From Paludibacteraceae bacterium (GTDB taxonomy: Bacteria > Bacteroidota > Bacteroidia > Bacteroidales > Paludibacteraceae): a stretch of 54,604 nt of DNA. Each line of letters starts with the position of its first letter. Position 1 is the stretch's first letter. Below the pieces are notes generated by a model that saw only the letters and a list, made by a program, of their open reading frames with translations, was not told the DNA's origin and searched no databases. Positions 27,047-36,502 of the stretch are shown here, in pieces. A program made the position numbers and the translations under genes. The stretch lies in NCBI GenBank assembly GCA_017527495.1, contig JAFXPY010000050.1:1-54604 (forward strand). Reading direction: 5' to 3'.

Positions 27047-29665
27047 ATGTCGCGACTACTGCTCATAGATGCCTATGCTCATATTTACAGAGCTTACTAT
27101 GCGTTCATAAATTCGCCAATAGTCAATTCTAAACAACAAAACACATCTGCTGTGTTTGGATTTTGCAACACTCTTGACGACCTTATCAAACGCATCAACC
27201 CCACACATATTGCTGTTGCTTTCGACTCCAAAGGTAACACTTTCCGTCACGACATATTCCCGGAATATAAGGCTCAACGCGCTGCCGCGCCCGAAGACAT
27301 ACACAACGCAGTTCCGATAATTAAAGACATACTGAAAGCCCGCAACATAACCATCATTGCCAAAGAAGGTTATGAAGCCGACGACATAATCGGAACTCTT
27401 GCACGCCAACTCAGCAAACAAGTAGATGAAGTCTATATGGCCACACCCGACAAAGACTATGGCCAACTGATTGACACCAATGTATTTATGTACCGCCCAC
27501 GCCATAATGGAGGATATGAAAAATTAGGTGTGCAAGAGGTATGTGCAAAATACGAAATTCAGTCACCCAAACAAATGATTGACTATTTGGGACTAATGGG
27601 CGACGCGTCAGACAATATCCCCGGATGCCCGGGAGTTGGTCCAAAAACAGCCGTCAAGCTGCTTCAACAATTTGGTTCTATCGACGACATGCTTCAGCGC
27701 ACAAGCGAACTCAAGGGAAGTCAAAAAGAAAAGATAGAAAGCAACGCCGAGATGATTCGCCTGTCGAAATATCTCGTTACAATCAACACCGAAGTCCCTA
27801 TTGACATCCATCTGCAACAACTTGCTATCATTGAGCCAAACATAACCGACCTTGCCACTATATATAAAGAGCTTGAATTCAACAGTTTGCTCCGCGGGCT
27901 TAAGCTTAATGAAGCAGAGACAAAACCGCAAGTTGCAAAAAAACAAACCGACCAATTAGACCTTTTCGCCACTTTTGACACTCCTATTGCTGAAGATGAT
28001 AACCCAAAAGAACTGACATATCAAAACATTAGTGCATTGCAATTTGCAGAGATAACCGGCAAAGCCGAGCAAGTGGCGATGACTATAACTACCAAAAGCG
28101 AAAAGATAATCAATGCCGGAATTGACTCCATTCAACTTTCAAGTGATGGAAAAACGATATACCAACTTCAAAAAAGCGATATTGAACAAATTGGCGTTAT
28201 CAAGTGCAACTGGGTTGGACACGACATCAAGCACCAACTAATGCTCTTGAAACAAAACAATATTGCTTTTGAAGGCAAATATTTCGACACTGCTATTGCT
28301 CACTACCTCATTCAACCGGAGTTGCGACACGACATAGACAGTATATGCGAAACATACCTGCACCGCTCTAACAACAACACCTACTCAACACTGCTTGATT
28401 TACAACCTATTTTGGAAGCAGAAATTGACCGACTCGACATGCGCTACTTACTCAACGAAGTTGAGTTGCCACTTGTTGATGTTCTTGCCGACATGGAATT
28501 GGCCGGTGTCAGAATGAACACCGCCACTCTCAAACAAGCAGAAAAACAGCTCAATGACGAACTCAACCAATTAGCAAAAGACATACAAGAACGCGCCGGA
28601 CAACAATTCAACATCAACTCACCAAGTCAGGTAGGTGTAATATTGTTTGATGTCATGCACCTCGATCCAAAAGCAAAGAAATCGAAATCAGGCAGTTATA
28701 GCACATCAGAAGAAGTGCTCATTGCGCTCAAACATAAAGACCCGATTGTAGAACAGATCTTGGAATATCGCGCTATAAAAAAATTGCTCAGCACCTATAT
28801 TGAGGCACTGCCGCTACTCATCAACCCACAAACGGGCAAGATACACACGAGTTATAATCAAACAATCACATCTACAGGGCGTTTGTCATCGTCTAATCCT
28901 AACTTACAAAACCTTCCTATACGCACCGAACGCGGGAAAGTAATTCGACAGGCTGTCGTTCCTGACGATGATTGTATATTCCTTTCTGCCGATTATTCAC
29001 AGATAGAGCTTCGTATTATGGCTCACCTCTCACAAGACGAAGCATTGTTGAACGCTTTTCATAGCAATGAAGATGTGCATAGTGCCACGGCTGCAAAAAT
29101 CAATCATATAGAGATAGCCGAAGTAACACCGACAATGCGTCGGCAGGCCAAGACAGCCAACTTCGGAATTATATATGGTGTGTCGGCTTTCGGACTTGCA
29201 GAACGACTCGACATATCACGCACCGAAGCCAAGCAACTAATAACCGACTATTTTGCCTCTTTCCCGCGCGTGGAATCGTTCATTGAAGAAGCCAAGCAAT
29301 CGGCTCGCGACAAAGGCTACGCCGAAACACTCTACCACCGACGCCGCTACCTGCCTGATATTGAGTCGCGCAACCCGACAGTACGCAGTTTTGCAGAGAG
29401 AAATGCCGTTAATGCACCGATACAAGGAACAGCGGCAGACATAATAAAAATAGCTATGGTGGCTATCAGCAGAAGACTGAAAAAAGAAAATTTGAAAACA
29501 CAAATGATAATGCAGGTGCATGACGAATTGAATTTCAATGTACCTAAAGCAGAGATAGAACAAGTGAAGCTTATCGTTGTGGAAGAGATGCAAAATGTAG
29601 TCAAACTCAGTGTGCCTCTCATCGTTGATTGCGGAATAGGCGAAAACTGGCTACAAGCACATTGA
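27047..29665 (+). CDS. polA: DNA polymerase I, proofreading domain degenerate
   Basis: The 872-residue protein has a 5' nuclease domain (residues 1 to about 290: LLIDAYAHIYRAYYAF, GYEADDIIGTLA, TPDKDYGQL, GDASDNIPGCPGVGPKTA), a shortened exonuclease-like domain (about 328-465), and a complete polymerase domain with motif A DYSQIELR near residue 650, motif B RRQAKTANFGIIYG near 700 and motif C QVHDEL near 824. In the exonuclease-like domain the DxE of Exo I is replaced by MTITTK, the Exo II NxxxD region reads GHDIKHQ, and no YxxxD of Exo III is found. So proofreading is probably absent, as in Taq polymerase. Nick translation and gap filling should be intact. Confidence 0.96.
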   Translation: MSRLLLIDAYAHIYRAYYAFINSPIVNSKQQNTSAVFGFCNTLDDLIKRINPTHIAVAFDSKGNTFRHDIFPEYKAQRAAAPEDIHNAVPIIKDILKARNITIIAKEGYEADDIIGTLARQLSKQVDEVYMATPDKDYGQLIDTNVFMYRPRHNGGYEKLGVQEVCAKYEIQSPKQMIDYLGLMGDASDNIPGCPGVGPKTAVKLLQQFGSIDDMLQRTSELKGSQKEKIESNAEMIRLSKYLVTINTEVPIDIHLQQLAIIEPNITDLATIYKELEFNSLLRGLKLNEAETKPQVAKKQTDQLDLFATFDTPIAEDDNPKELTYQNISALQFAEITGKAEQVAMTITTKSEKIINAGIDSIQLSSDGKTIYQLQKSDIEQIGVIKCNWVGHDIKHQLMLLKQNNIAFEGKYFDTAIAHYLIQPELRHDIDSICETYLHRSNNNTYSTLLDLQPILEAEIDRLDMRYLLNEVELPLVDVLADMELAGVRMNTATLKQAEKQLNDELNQLAKDIQERAGQQFNINSPSQVGVILFDVMHLDPKAKKSKSGSYSTSEEVLIALKHKDPIVEQILEYRAIKKLLSTYIEALPLLINPQTGKIHTSYNQTITSTGRLSSSNPNLQNLPIRTERGKVIRQAVVPDDDCIFLSADYSQIELRIMAHLSQDEALLNAFHSNEDVHSATAAKINHIEIAEVTPTMRRQAKTANFGIIYGVSAFGLAERLDISRTEAKQLITDYFASFPRVESFIEEAKQSARDKGYAETLYHRRRYLPDIESRNPTVRSFAERNAVNAPIQGTAADIIKIAMVAISRRLKKENLKTQMIMQVHDELNFNVPKAEIEQVKLIVVEEMQNVVKLSVPLIVDCGIGENWLQAH

Positions 29666-29735
29666 TATTTACTCATTTGTTCATTTACCAACACGAAGTA
29701 ACCAACAGTGAAGCTGAACAACATTTACTTTTTGC

Positions 29736-30710
29736 ATGAAAAACTTTTGCATATACATACTGACTATAGCTCTTTTGAGCGCATGCGGGAACAAACCTTT
29801 ACAGCAACAGACCACAATAGAGAAAGCCGATTTCAATGCCGATTCTGCCTATTTATTTATTAAGCAGCAAGTTGATTTCGGGCCACGCACACTCAATAGT
29901 GAAGCACACATGCAATGTGTGGAATATCTTTGTGACAAATTGGCATCATACGGAGCACAGGTAGAAGTGCAGACGGGCACGATGACTGATTATGCGAACA
30001 AAGATATTACAATCAAAAACATTATCGGGAAATACAATCCCGACAAAGCGAATCGTATTCTATTGGCAGCACACTATGACTCACGTCCATGGGCGGACAA
30101 CGATGCCGACATCAACAATAGACACACACCCATACTTGGAGCAAACGACGGAGCAAGCGGTGTGGGCGTATTGCTTGAGATTGCACGACAACTGCAAATC
30201 AGCGGAACGACAAAGGGTATTGACATAGTATTTTTTGATGCCGAAGATATGGGAGCACCGCAATTCTATAGTGGCAAAGAAAAAGAAGACGATTGGTGCC
30301 TCGGCTCACAGTATTGGGCACAGCAAATCAAAGACAGCAATGCTGTCAATAGATATAATTATGGTATAGTACTCGACATGGTAGGTGCCGGAGATGCCAT
30401 TTTCCCGCAAGAATATTTTTCACTTATGTATGCGTCAAACAAAGTGAAGGATATATGGAAGACAGCTCAACAATTAGGTTATGGACAGTATTTTGACAAC
30501 ACACAATCCTACCCCATAACCGACGACCATTATTATGTGTCGTCTGTTGCAGGCATTCCATGCGTTGACATAATTCATTACAACACACAAGGTGCACAAA
30601 ACGGCAATGGTTTTCCTCGTTCATGGCACACAGTGGCAGACAATATGGAAGTTATAAACAAAGCAACACTTGATGCCGTTGGCACAACAGTAATGACAGT
30701 AGTGAAATAG
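29736..30710 (+). CDS. M28-family peptidase / glutaminyl cyclase-like lipoprotein
   Basis: The 324-residue protein has a lipoprotein signal (IALLSACGN). The catalytic domain shows the M28 zinc pattern: AAHYDSRPWAD (His and first Asp region), GANDGASGVGVLLEIAR (bridging Asp), FFDAEDMG (catalytic Glu and zinc ligand), VLDMVGAGDA and a late His in FPRSWHTVADN. Bacteroidetes members with the WCLGSQYW motif are close to glutaminyl-peptide cyclotransferase, which makes N-terminal pyroglutamate on exported proteins; several Bacteroidetes export proteins that begin with Gln after signal cleavage. Periplasmic or outer-membrane localisation is predicted. A 9-nt repeat array begins directly behind the stop codon. 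Confidence 0.87.
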   Translation: MKNFCIYILTIALLSACGNKPLQQQTTIEKADFNADSAYLFIKQQVDFGPRTLNSEAHMQCVEYLCDKLASYGAQVEVQTGTMTDYANKDITIKNIIGKYNPDKANRILLAAHYDSRPWADNDADINNRHTPILGANDGASGVGVLLEIARQLQISGTTKGIDIVFFDAEDMGAPQFYSGKEKEDDWCLGSQYWAQQIKDSNAVNRYNYGIVLDMVGAGDAIFPQEYFSLMYASNKVKDIWKTAQQLGYGQYFDNTQSYPITDDHYYVSSVAGIPCVDIIHYNTQGAQNGNGFPRSWHTVADNMEVINKATLDAVGTTVMTVVK

Positions 30711-30815
30711 AATACTCGGAAAATTCGGAAAATTCGGATTATTCAGAAAATTCGGAATACTCGGATTATTCAGAAAATTCAGAATTTTCGGATTATTCGG
30801 ATTATTCGGAAAAAA
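30711..30815. repeat. 9-nt tandem array, copy B2
   Basis: About eleven 9-nt units such as ATTCGGAAA, ATTCGGATT and ATTCAGAAA start right behind the TAG at 30708-30710 and run towards sufC. It is the longest array of this family in the window. Confidence 0.92.
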
Positions 30816-30851
30816 ATACTCAAATCGTAAATAGTTAAATAAGTAAATAAT

Positions 30852-31610
30852 ATGGTGCTTTTAGAAATCAAAAATCTGCATGCTTCAATCAATGGAAAAG
30901 AAATTCTCAAGGGCGTGAACTTAACAATAAATGAGGGTGAGGTTCATGCTCTCATGGGTCCTAATGGAGCCGGGAAATCAACACTATCGGCAGTATTGAC
31001 AGGCAACCCAGCCTATAAAGTTACAGAAGGGGAAGTAACATTTAGAGGTAAGAACCTTCTTGCTCTTCCTCCTGAACAACGAGCGTTAGAAGGCATTTTT
31101 CTTTCGTTCCAATACCCTGTTGAGATACCGGGTGTGTCAATGGTCAATTTCATGCGAACAGCAGTCAATGAACATAGAAAATACAACAACCAGCCTGCCC
31201 TTTCTGCCGGTGAGTTTCTGAAACTTATGCGCGAGAAAAAAGCTCTTGTTGAGATGGACAATCAGCTGACCAATCGCTCTGTTAATGAGGGTTTTTCCGG
31301 AGGTGAGAAAAAGCGTAATGAGATATTCCAAATGGCTATGCTTGAACCGCGTCTTTCGATACTCGACGAGACCGATTCAGGACTTGACATTGACGCTTTG
31401 CGTATTGTGGCAATGGGAGTGAATAAACTCAAGACACCACAAAATGCAAGCATTGTCATCACACACTATCAACGACTACTTGATTATATCGTTCCTGATT
31501 TTGTACATATTCTCTACAATGGTAAAATCGTCAAGACAGGTACCAAAGAACTCGCTCTCGAACTTGAAGAAAAAGGTTACGATTGGATAAAGGAAGATTT
31601 GAAGATTTGA
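30852..31610 (+). CDS. sufC: Fe-S cluster assembly ATPase SufC
   Basis: The 252-residue protein is an ABC ATPase with Walker [11 protein letters not shown] (residues 35-44), Q-loop [10 protein letters not shown], signature [11 protein letters not shown] near residue 150 and Walker [13 protein letters not shown] near 168. These are the exact SufC forms, including the KKRNE that follows the signature. It energises the SufBC2D scaffold in the cytoplasm. sufD follows after a repeat array, but sufB is not upstream: the neighbour there is the M28 lipoprotein gene. The last residues EDLKI and the stop are encoded by the first units of an 8-nt repeat array. Confidence 0.96.
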   Translation: MVLLEIKNLHASINGKEILKGVNLTINEGEVHALMGPNGAGKSTLSAVLTGNPAYKVTEGEVTFRGKNLLALPPEQRALEGIFLSFQYPVEIPGVSMVNFMRTAVNEHRKYNNQPALSAGEFLKLMREKKALVEMDNQLTNRSVNEGFSGGEKKRNEIFQMAMLEPRLSILDETDSGLDIDALRIVAMGVNKLKTPQNASIVITHYQRLLDYIVPDFVHILYNGKIVKTGTKELALELEEKGYDWIKEDLKI

Positions 31611-31638
31611 AAATTTGAAAATTTGAGGATTTGAAGAT
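31593..31638. repeat. 8-nt tandem array, copy A2, overlapping the sufC stop
   Basis: About five units of GATTTGAA and variants start inside the last codons of sufC, contain its TGA (31608-31610), and run to 15 nt before the sufD start. The array encodes the terminal DLKI of SufC. Confidence 0.88.
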
Positions 31639-31653
31639 TAAAATACATTGCTA

Positions 31654-32976
31654 ATGACATCATTTCAAGAATTATACGAACAAGTTAAGGATAATATAGA
31701 GACTTATTCTGCTAACTCACTAAACAGACATCGTGCTGCATTTGCCGATATATTGAAGCAGAATGGTATGCCGACACGTCACACTGAAAACTATCGCAAT
31801 ATAGACTTCTCCGAGGCGTTAGACATCGACTATGGCGTCAATGTCAGACATTTGCAACTTCCGGCATCAAGTCAGCCGGCAATGTGCAATGTGCACGGCA
31901 TGCACTCCGTTGTATGTTGGGTTGTGAACAACCACGTGCAACTGCCTGATGAGATAAGCTCTTTGGGCATAACGGTTTGTTCAATCAAAGAGGCAGAGAA
32001 GAAATATCCTGAGCTTATTGAGAAATATCTAAATGTTTTGTGTCTGAGACAAAATGATTCACTTCTGTCGCTCAATGAGATGTTTGCACAAGACGGACTC
32101 TTTGTTTATATTCCTGACAATATTGAATTGCAACGACCATTGCAAATCATGAATGTGCTGAATGCCGACCTTGACTTGATGACCTCAGCTCATAATCTCG
32201 TTGTAATAGGTCAGAATGCCAAAGCTCAGATATTAGTATGCGAACATGCAGCACAAAACCGACATTATTTCACAACCTCAACAACAGAAGTTTTTGTAGG
32301 CAAAAATGCCAAATACGAGCACTATAATCTTGAGGACACCTCATCGCAAATGTGCAAAATCAACAATGTCATCATTCAACAAGAAGAATATTCGGAGGTA
32401 CTATCCAATGTGATTACTCTCCGCAATGGGCAGACTCGCAACAACATACTTATTGACCAAGTGGGGACACATTGCCAAACTGAACTATGCGGTATGTTTA
32501 TTGGCAGTGGAGAACAAGTGCTTGACAATTTCACCCAAATCAGTCACTACTCGACCAACGGCAAGAGCAATGAGTTGTTCAAGTATGTACTCGACGACAA
32601 GAGTAAGGGCGTTTTCAAAGGACTTTTGAAAGTTGCTCCTAATGCTCAAAAGACAGAAGCCTACCAGACCAATCGCAACATCTTGCTGACCAATGATGCC
32701 AAAGTGCGCACTGAGCCACAGCTTGAGATATATGCTGACGATGTGAAGTGCAGCCATGGAGCCACGACAGGTCAGTTGGACGAAAAAGCATTGTTCTACA
32801 TGCAACAACGAGGAATATCAGAGGCGGAGGCTAAGCTATTGTTGATGAATGCCTTTGTTGCTGATGTAATCAACAACATACGCATCGAGGCACTTCAAGA
32901 CAGAATACGCACTCTAACCGACAACCGCCTGAGAAACAACGAAGACACAACATGCCAAATATGCCAAAATAGATGA
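31654..32976 (+). CDS. sufD: Fe-S cluster assembly protein SufD
   Basis: The ATG at 31654 gives 440 residues; a TTG two codons earlier is less likely. The C-terminal half has the SufB/SufD beta-helix with GLLKVAPNAQKTEAYQTNRN, AKVRTEPQLEIYADDVKCSH and GATTGQLDEKALFYMQQRGI, where the Cys and His in VKCSHGATTG are at the SufB-SufD interface. The N-terminal helical part is divergent, as usual. It pairs with SufC and with a SufB encoded elsewhere. The next gene overlaps its stop by 4 nt. Confidence 0.94.
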   Translation: MTSFQELYEQVKDNIETYSANSLNRHRAAFADILKQNGMPTRHTENYRNIDFSEALDIDYGVNVRHLQLPASSQPAMCNVHGMHSVVCWVVNNHVQLPDEISSLGITVCSIKEAEKKYPELIEKYLNVLCLRQNDSLLSLNEMFAQDGLFVYIPDNIELQRPLQIMNVLNADLDLMTSAHNLVVIGQNAKAQILVCEHAAQNRHYFTTSTTEVFVGKNAKYEHYNLEDTSSQMCKINNVIIQQEEYSEVLSNVITLRNGQTRNNILIDQVGTHCQTELCGMFIGSGEQVLDNFTQISHYSTNGKSNELFKYVLDDKSKGVFKGLLKVAPNAQKTEAYQTNRNILLTNDAKVRTEPQLEIYADDVKCSHGATTGQLDEKALFYMQQRGISEAEAKLLLMNAFVADVINNIRIEALQDRIRTLTDNRLRNNEDTTCQICQNR

Positions 32977-34226
32977 TTAACGAAATCGTCATACTGATTA
33001 TCTCACTCCTTTTTTCATCCTTCTTTTCAGGGATGGAAATAGCCTTTGTGTCGTCGAACAGACTCCGTTTTGAGCTTGAAAAACACGACCAAAGTATTAT
33101 ATCTGCCATCATTACCAAATTCTATAGTCACCCCAACCAATACATCACGACCATACTTGTAGGCAACAACATAACACTGGTAGTATTCTCGCTGAGCATA
33201 ACACGCCTTTTGCAACCCATACTCAGTCAGCACATCTCAAACGGGTTGTTAAATTCTGCACTCATCACTATCATAGCCACAATCATAGTTTTGATTTTCG
33301 GTGAGTTCATACCTAAAAGTGTATTCACACGCAACCCTAACGACTGGCTCAAGATATTTGCTCCTGTGCTTTACATCATCTATGTTTTGCTCTACCCTCT
33401 CTCGCTGTTTTCCACATGGCTTGCGGGACTGATACTTAGAATTTTTGGAGTCAGGACAGACAAGATACCTGAGAATCAGCTTTATTCACGCACAGACCTG
33501 AACTATCTTGTGCAAGAAAACATAGAGCAACAGGAGAGTCATGGCGAGGTGGAGACCGAGATGCAGATTTTTCAGAATGCACTTGATTTCTCGAAAGTTA
33601 AATTGCGCGATTGTCTTGTTCCGCGTCCGGAAATAGTGGCACTTCCATACGACACTGCGACAGACGAGCTGCGACGAACATTTTCCGAGTCGGGTTTTTC
33701 TAAAATACCCATTTACAAGCATGACATAGACAATATTGTGGGCTATATACACTCATCTGAGATGTTCCGGCACCCCAAAGATTGGCAACAACATATCACA
33801 CCTATCCCTATCGTGCCTGAAAATATGGCTGCTCAAAAGCTGATGAATCAGTTTTTGCAAAACAAGCGTTCGATAGCCGTCGTGGTTGATGAGTTTGGCG
33901 GTACAGCCGGCATCGTAACCCTTGAAGATATTCTCGAAGAGATATTCGGCGAGATAGAGGATGAGCACGATATGCACGCCTACACAGAGCAAAAAATGAG
34001 CGACAACGAATATTATTTCTCAGCAAGACTTGAAGTAGAAGAGATCAACGAGAAATACGATTTGGAATTGCCGTCAAGCGACGATTACGACACACTGGGC
34101 GGACTTATATTGAGTCAATTAGGCCGTTTCCCGAAGATAAACGAATCGATTCAAATCGGCTCGTACACAATAAGGTGTTTGAAAATGAAAGGCAACAGAA
34201 TAGAGCTGGTTAAAATAACGACTTAA
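32973..34226 (+). CDS. GldE-like membrane protein (CNNM, CBS pair, CorC/HlyC domain)
   Basis: The 417-residue protein has an N-terminal CNNM (DUF21) domain with about four hydrophobic segments (IVILIISLLFSSFFSGMEIA, GEFIPKSVF), a pair of CBS domains (MVxx-type LRDCLVPRPEIVALPYDT and AVVVDEFGGTAGIVTLEDIL), and a C-terminal CorC/HlyC transporter-associated domain (EEINEKYDLELPSSDDYDTLGG). This order is that of magnesium/cobalt efflux proteins and of GldE, which in gliding Bacteroidetes is linked to type IX secretion and gliding. GldE cannot be separated from general CorC-like proteins by sequence reading alone. Confidence 0.85.
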   Translation: MINEIVILIISLLFSSFFSGMEIAFVSSNRLRFELEKHDQSIISAIITKFYSHPNQYITTILVGNNITLVVFSLSITRLLQPILSQHISNGLLNSALITIIATIIVLIFGEFIPKSVFTRNPNDWLKIFAPVLYIIYVLLYPLSLFSTWLAGLILRIFGVRTDKIPENQLYSRTDLNYLVQENIEQQESHGEVETEMQIFQNALDFSKVKLRDCLVPRPEIVALPYDTATDELRRTFSESGFSKIPIYKHDIDNIVGYIHSSEMFRHPKDWQQHITPIPIVPENMAAQKLMNQFLQNKRSIAVVVDEFGGTAGIVTLEDILEEIFGEIEDEHDMHAYTEQKMSDNEYYFSARLEVEEINEKYDLELPSSDDYDTLGGLILSQLGRFPKINESIQIGSYTIRCLKMKGNRIELVKITT

Positions 34227-34229
34227 AAT

Positions 34230-34260
34230 TTTGTAAAATAAAAAAAAAGTATTAACTTTG
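34230..34260 (+). promoter_or_regulatory. Promoter of the PpiD/SurA-like foldase gene
   Basis: TTTG at 34230-34233 and TAACTTTG at 34253-34260 are 19 nt apart. The start codon is at 34313. It begins 4 nt behind the stop of the preceding gene. Confidence 0.75.
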
Positions 34261-34312
34261 CACGCTTTTTAGTGAAAATAGATTTTATAAAATAAAAAAA
34301 CAAAATTAAACA

Positions 34313-36415
34313 ATGGCAACTTTAGGAAAAATCAGAAGTTGGGGATGGGTTTTGATACTCATCGTTGGTTTAGCAATGCTCGCCTTTATTTTGGGCGATT
34401 TATTCACATCTACATCAAGTTTTGCTAACCGCAATGCTCAAAGAGTAGCCACAATAGAAGGTGAAGAGGTGCATATCCAAGATTTCAGTGCATCAATTGA
34501 GCAATACACAGAAATGATTAAATCGAACTACAATCTTGACAATTTGACAGAGGAGCAAGCTTTGCAGGTTCGCACCCAAGTGTGGGAAGACCTCGTAACA
34601 GAAAAGATACTTCTCAAGCAAGGCAAAGAAATTGGAATCAAGGTTACAGATAAAGAGCTTGTAGATCGTACTACGGGCGACAACCTTCACCCAATGATTG
34701 CACGCCTTTTCCCTAACAAAGAAGGTATTGCAACATTCTTGAATTATATCAGTTCGGGCGAGACACCTGAAGATCCGGAGCAAGCAGCACAACTTGAGCG
34801 CAACAAAAACTTCTGGCTCTATCAAGTTAATGCCGTACGCAAATCGTTGCTTCAAGAGAAATATATCAACCTGATTCAATCAGGTATTGTAGTGAACAAG
34901 CTCGAAGCACAGTATGCACACGACGCAAGCAAAGCAAGTGTTGATGCACAATTCGTAAGCAAACCATACTACACCGTTGCAGACTCATTGGTTAATGTTG
35001 ATGCCAAACAAGTAAAGACGCTTTACGAAAAACGCAAAGCAGGCTACAAACAACAACCTAACCGCTCAATTCAGTATCTCTCATTTGCTATTGAGCCATC
35101 AGAAGAAGACTTCAACAAAGCAGCTCAAACAATTGAAGGCCTTCGTGATGAGTTCACAACATCAGAAGACATCATTGCATTGGTAAACAGCAACTCTGAT
35201 GTGCCTTACACAGGTCGCAACTACTCAGAGACAACTGTTCCTGAGCAATACAAAGAATTTGCTTTTGCAGGCAAGAAAGGTGATTACACAGAGATTTCAT
35301 TCCGCGACAATACTTATTCGATGGCTCGCATCATTGAGAACGGCTACACTTTGCCTGACACGACAACTCTGCAAGTTATCGTCTTGAACGAGCGCAACAA
35401 AGAGCGTGTTGACAGCATCAAGAACGCCGTTAAGGGTGGTGCTCAGTGGGCAGACCTCGTTAAGGCTTACAACCCGACAAGCGAAGGCGAAGGTGAGTTT
35501 GGTAAGTTCAGCGAGGAACAACTCAGTGCCTCACTCTCACAAATGCATTTCCCGGGCGCAAGACATATCGTTGACAGCGCATTCAACCTGCCTGCAAAGA
35601 GCGTGTTTGCACAACAAGTAGGTCAAGGCACATACGTGTTCTACATCAAAGAGCAAACAGCACCGACACCAAAAGTTAAACTCGCAGTAATGGCTATTGA
35701 AGTCAATCCGTCGCGCGTTACAATCAACAACCTCTACAACAAAGCAAAACAATATGTTGTTGAGAACAACAATAGCGAGAAATTTGCAGCCGCTGCCGAA
35801 GAGCAAGGTTTGACTGTCAGAAAAGCAACCAACCTCACCGAAAACGAAAACCGCGTAAACAACCTCGAAAGTGCTCGTCAGATAATAAAATGGGCTTATC
35901 AAGCCAAATTAGGCGATGTGAGCGATGTGTTTGAATGCGGTAAAGAATTTGTTGTTGCTGCTCTTGACGAAATCGACGAAAATGAATATATACCTTTCAA
36001 TGAGAAAGAATTTGAGCTTCGTGCAGAATTAGTTAAAGAGGCAAAAGCACAAAAGATAATTGCCGACCTTGGTCAGTTTGGCTCGCTTGAAGAAGCAGGT
36101 CAAAAACTTGGCGACACAGCTCATGTTGCTCAAAACATTAAGTTCTCAACCTACGTATTTGGAAATCAACTTGAGCCGGCTGTGATTGGTGCAGTAAGCA
36201 CAATGGAAGCAGACCAATTGTCGAAACCAATAGCAGGAAACAATGGTGTATATGTAGTTAAAGCAACAGCTGTTGTTGTAACCAACGACGAGTTCGACGC
36301 CAAAGCAGCAGCAGAGACACAAAGCCAACAAATCTCACAACAAAAGCTGAACGAGATATGGACACTTATCAGACAAGATGCTGACATCGAAGATAATCGT
36401 TCAAATTTCTATTAA
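34313..36415 (+). CDS. Membrane-anchored periplasmic peptidyl-prolyl isomerase, PpiD/SurA-like
   Basis: The 700-residue protein starts with a short cytosolic end and one membrane helix (WVLILIVGLAMLAFILGDLF), followed by a SurA-N-like chaperone region (residues of about 40-250) and a parvulin-type domain at about 345-450 (TTLQVIVLNERNKERVDSI, WADLVKAYNPTSEGEGEFG, FSEEQLSASL). This is the PpiD layout, helping outer-membrane proteins fold after export. The C-terminal third has further helical segments and no second complete parvulin domain. The gene has its own promoter and terminator and is therefore monocistronic. Base composition and codon use look like those of a highly expressed gene. Confidence 0.9.
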   Translation: MATLGKIRSWGWVLILIVGLAMLAFILGDLFTSTSSFANRNAQRVATIEGEEVHIQDFSASIEQYTEMIKSNYNLDNLTEEQALQVRTQVWEDLVTEKILLKQGKEIGIKVTDKELVDRTTGDNLHPMIARLFPNKEGIATFLNYISSGETPEDPEQAAQLERNKNFWLYQVNAVRKSLLQEKYINLIQSGIVVNKLEAQYAHDASKASVDAQFVSKPYYTVADSLVNVDAKQVKTLYEKRKAGYKQQPNRSIQYLSFAIEPSEEDFNKAAQTIEGLRDEFTTSEDIIALVNSNSDVPYTGRNYSETTVPEQYKEFAFAGKKGDYTEISFRDNTYSMARIIENGYTLPDTTTLQVIVLNERNKERVDSIKNAVKGGAQWADLVKAYNPTSEGEGEFGKFSEEQLSASLSQMHFPGARHIVDSAFNLPAKSVFAQQVGQGTYVFYIKEQTAPTPKVKLAVMAIEVNPSRVTINNLYNKAKQYVVENNNSEKFAAAAEEQGLTVRKATNLTENENRVNNLESARQIIKWAYQAKLGDVSDVFECGKEFVVAALDEIDENEYIPFNEKEFELRAELVKEAKAQKIIADLGQFGSLEEAGQKLGDTAHVAQNIKFSTYVFGNQLEPAVIGAVSTMEADQLSKPIAGNNGVYVVKATAVVVTNDEFDAKAAAETQSQQISQQKLNEIWTLIRQDADIEDNRSNFY

Positions 36416-36454
36416 TTCAGCATATAAATTGTTAATACAATACATGTACTTGCG

Positions 36455-36486
36455 CAATGCCGATTAGAAAGTCGGCATTGTGTTTT
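36455..36486 (+). terminator. Rho-independent terminator behind the foldase gene
   Basis: CAATGCCGA (36455-36463) pairs perfectly with TCGGCATTG (36472-36480) around an 8-nt loop, followed by TGTTTT. It lies 40 nt behind the stop codon. Confidence 0.85.
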
Positions 36487-36502
36487 ATCAATAAAACGGA
36501 AA

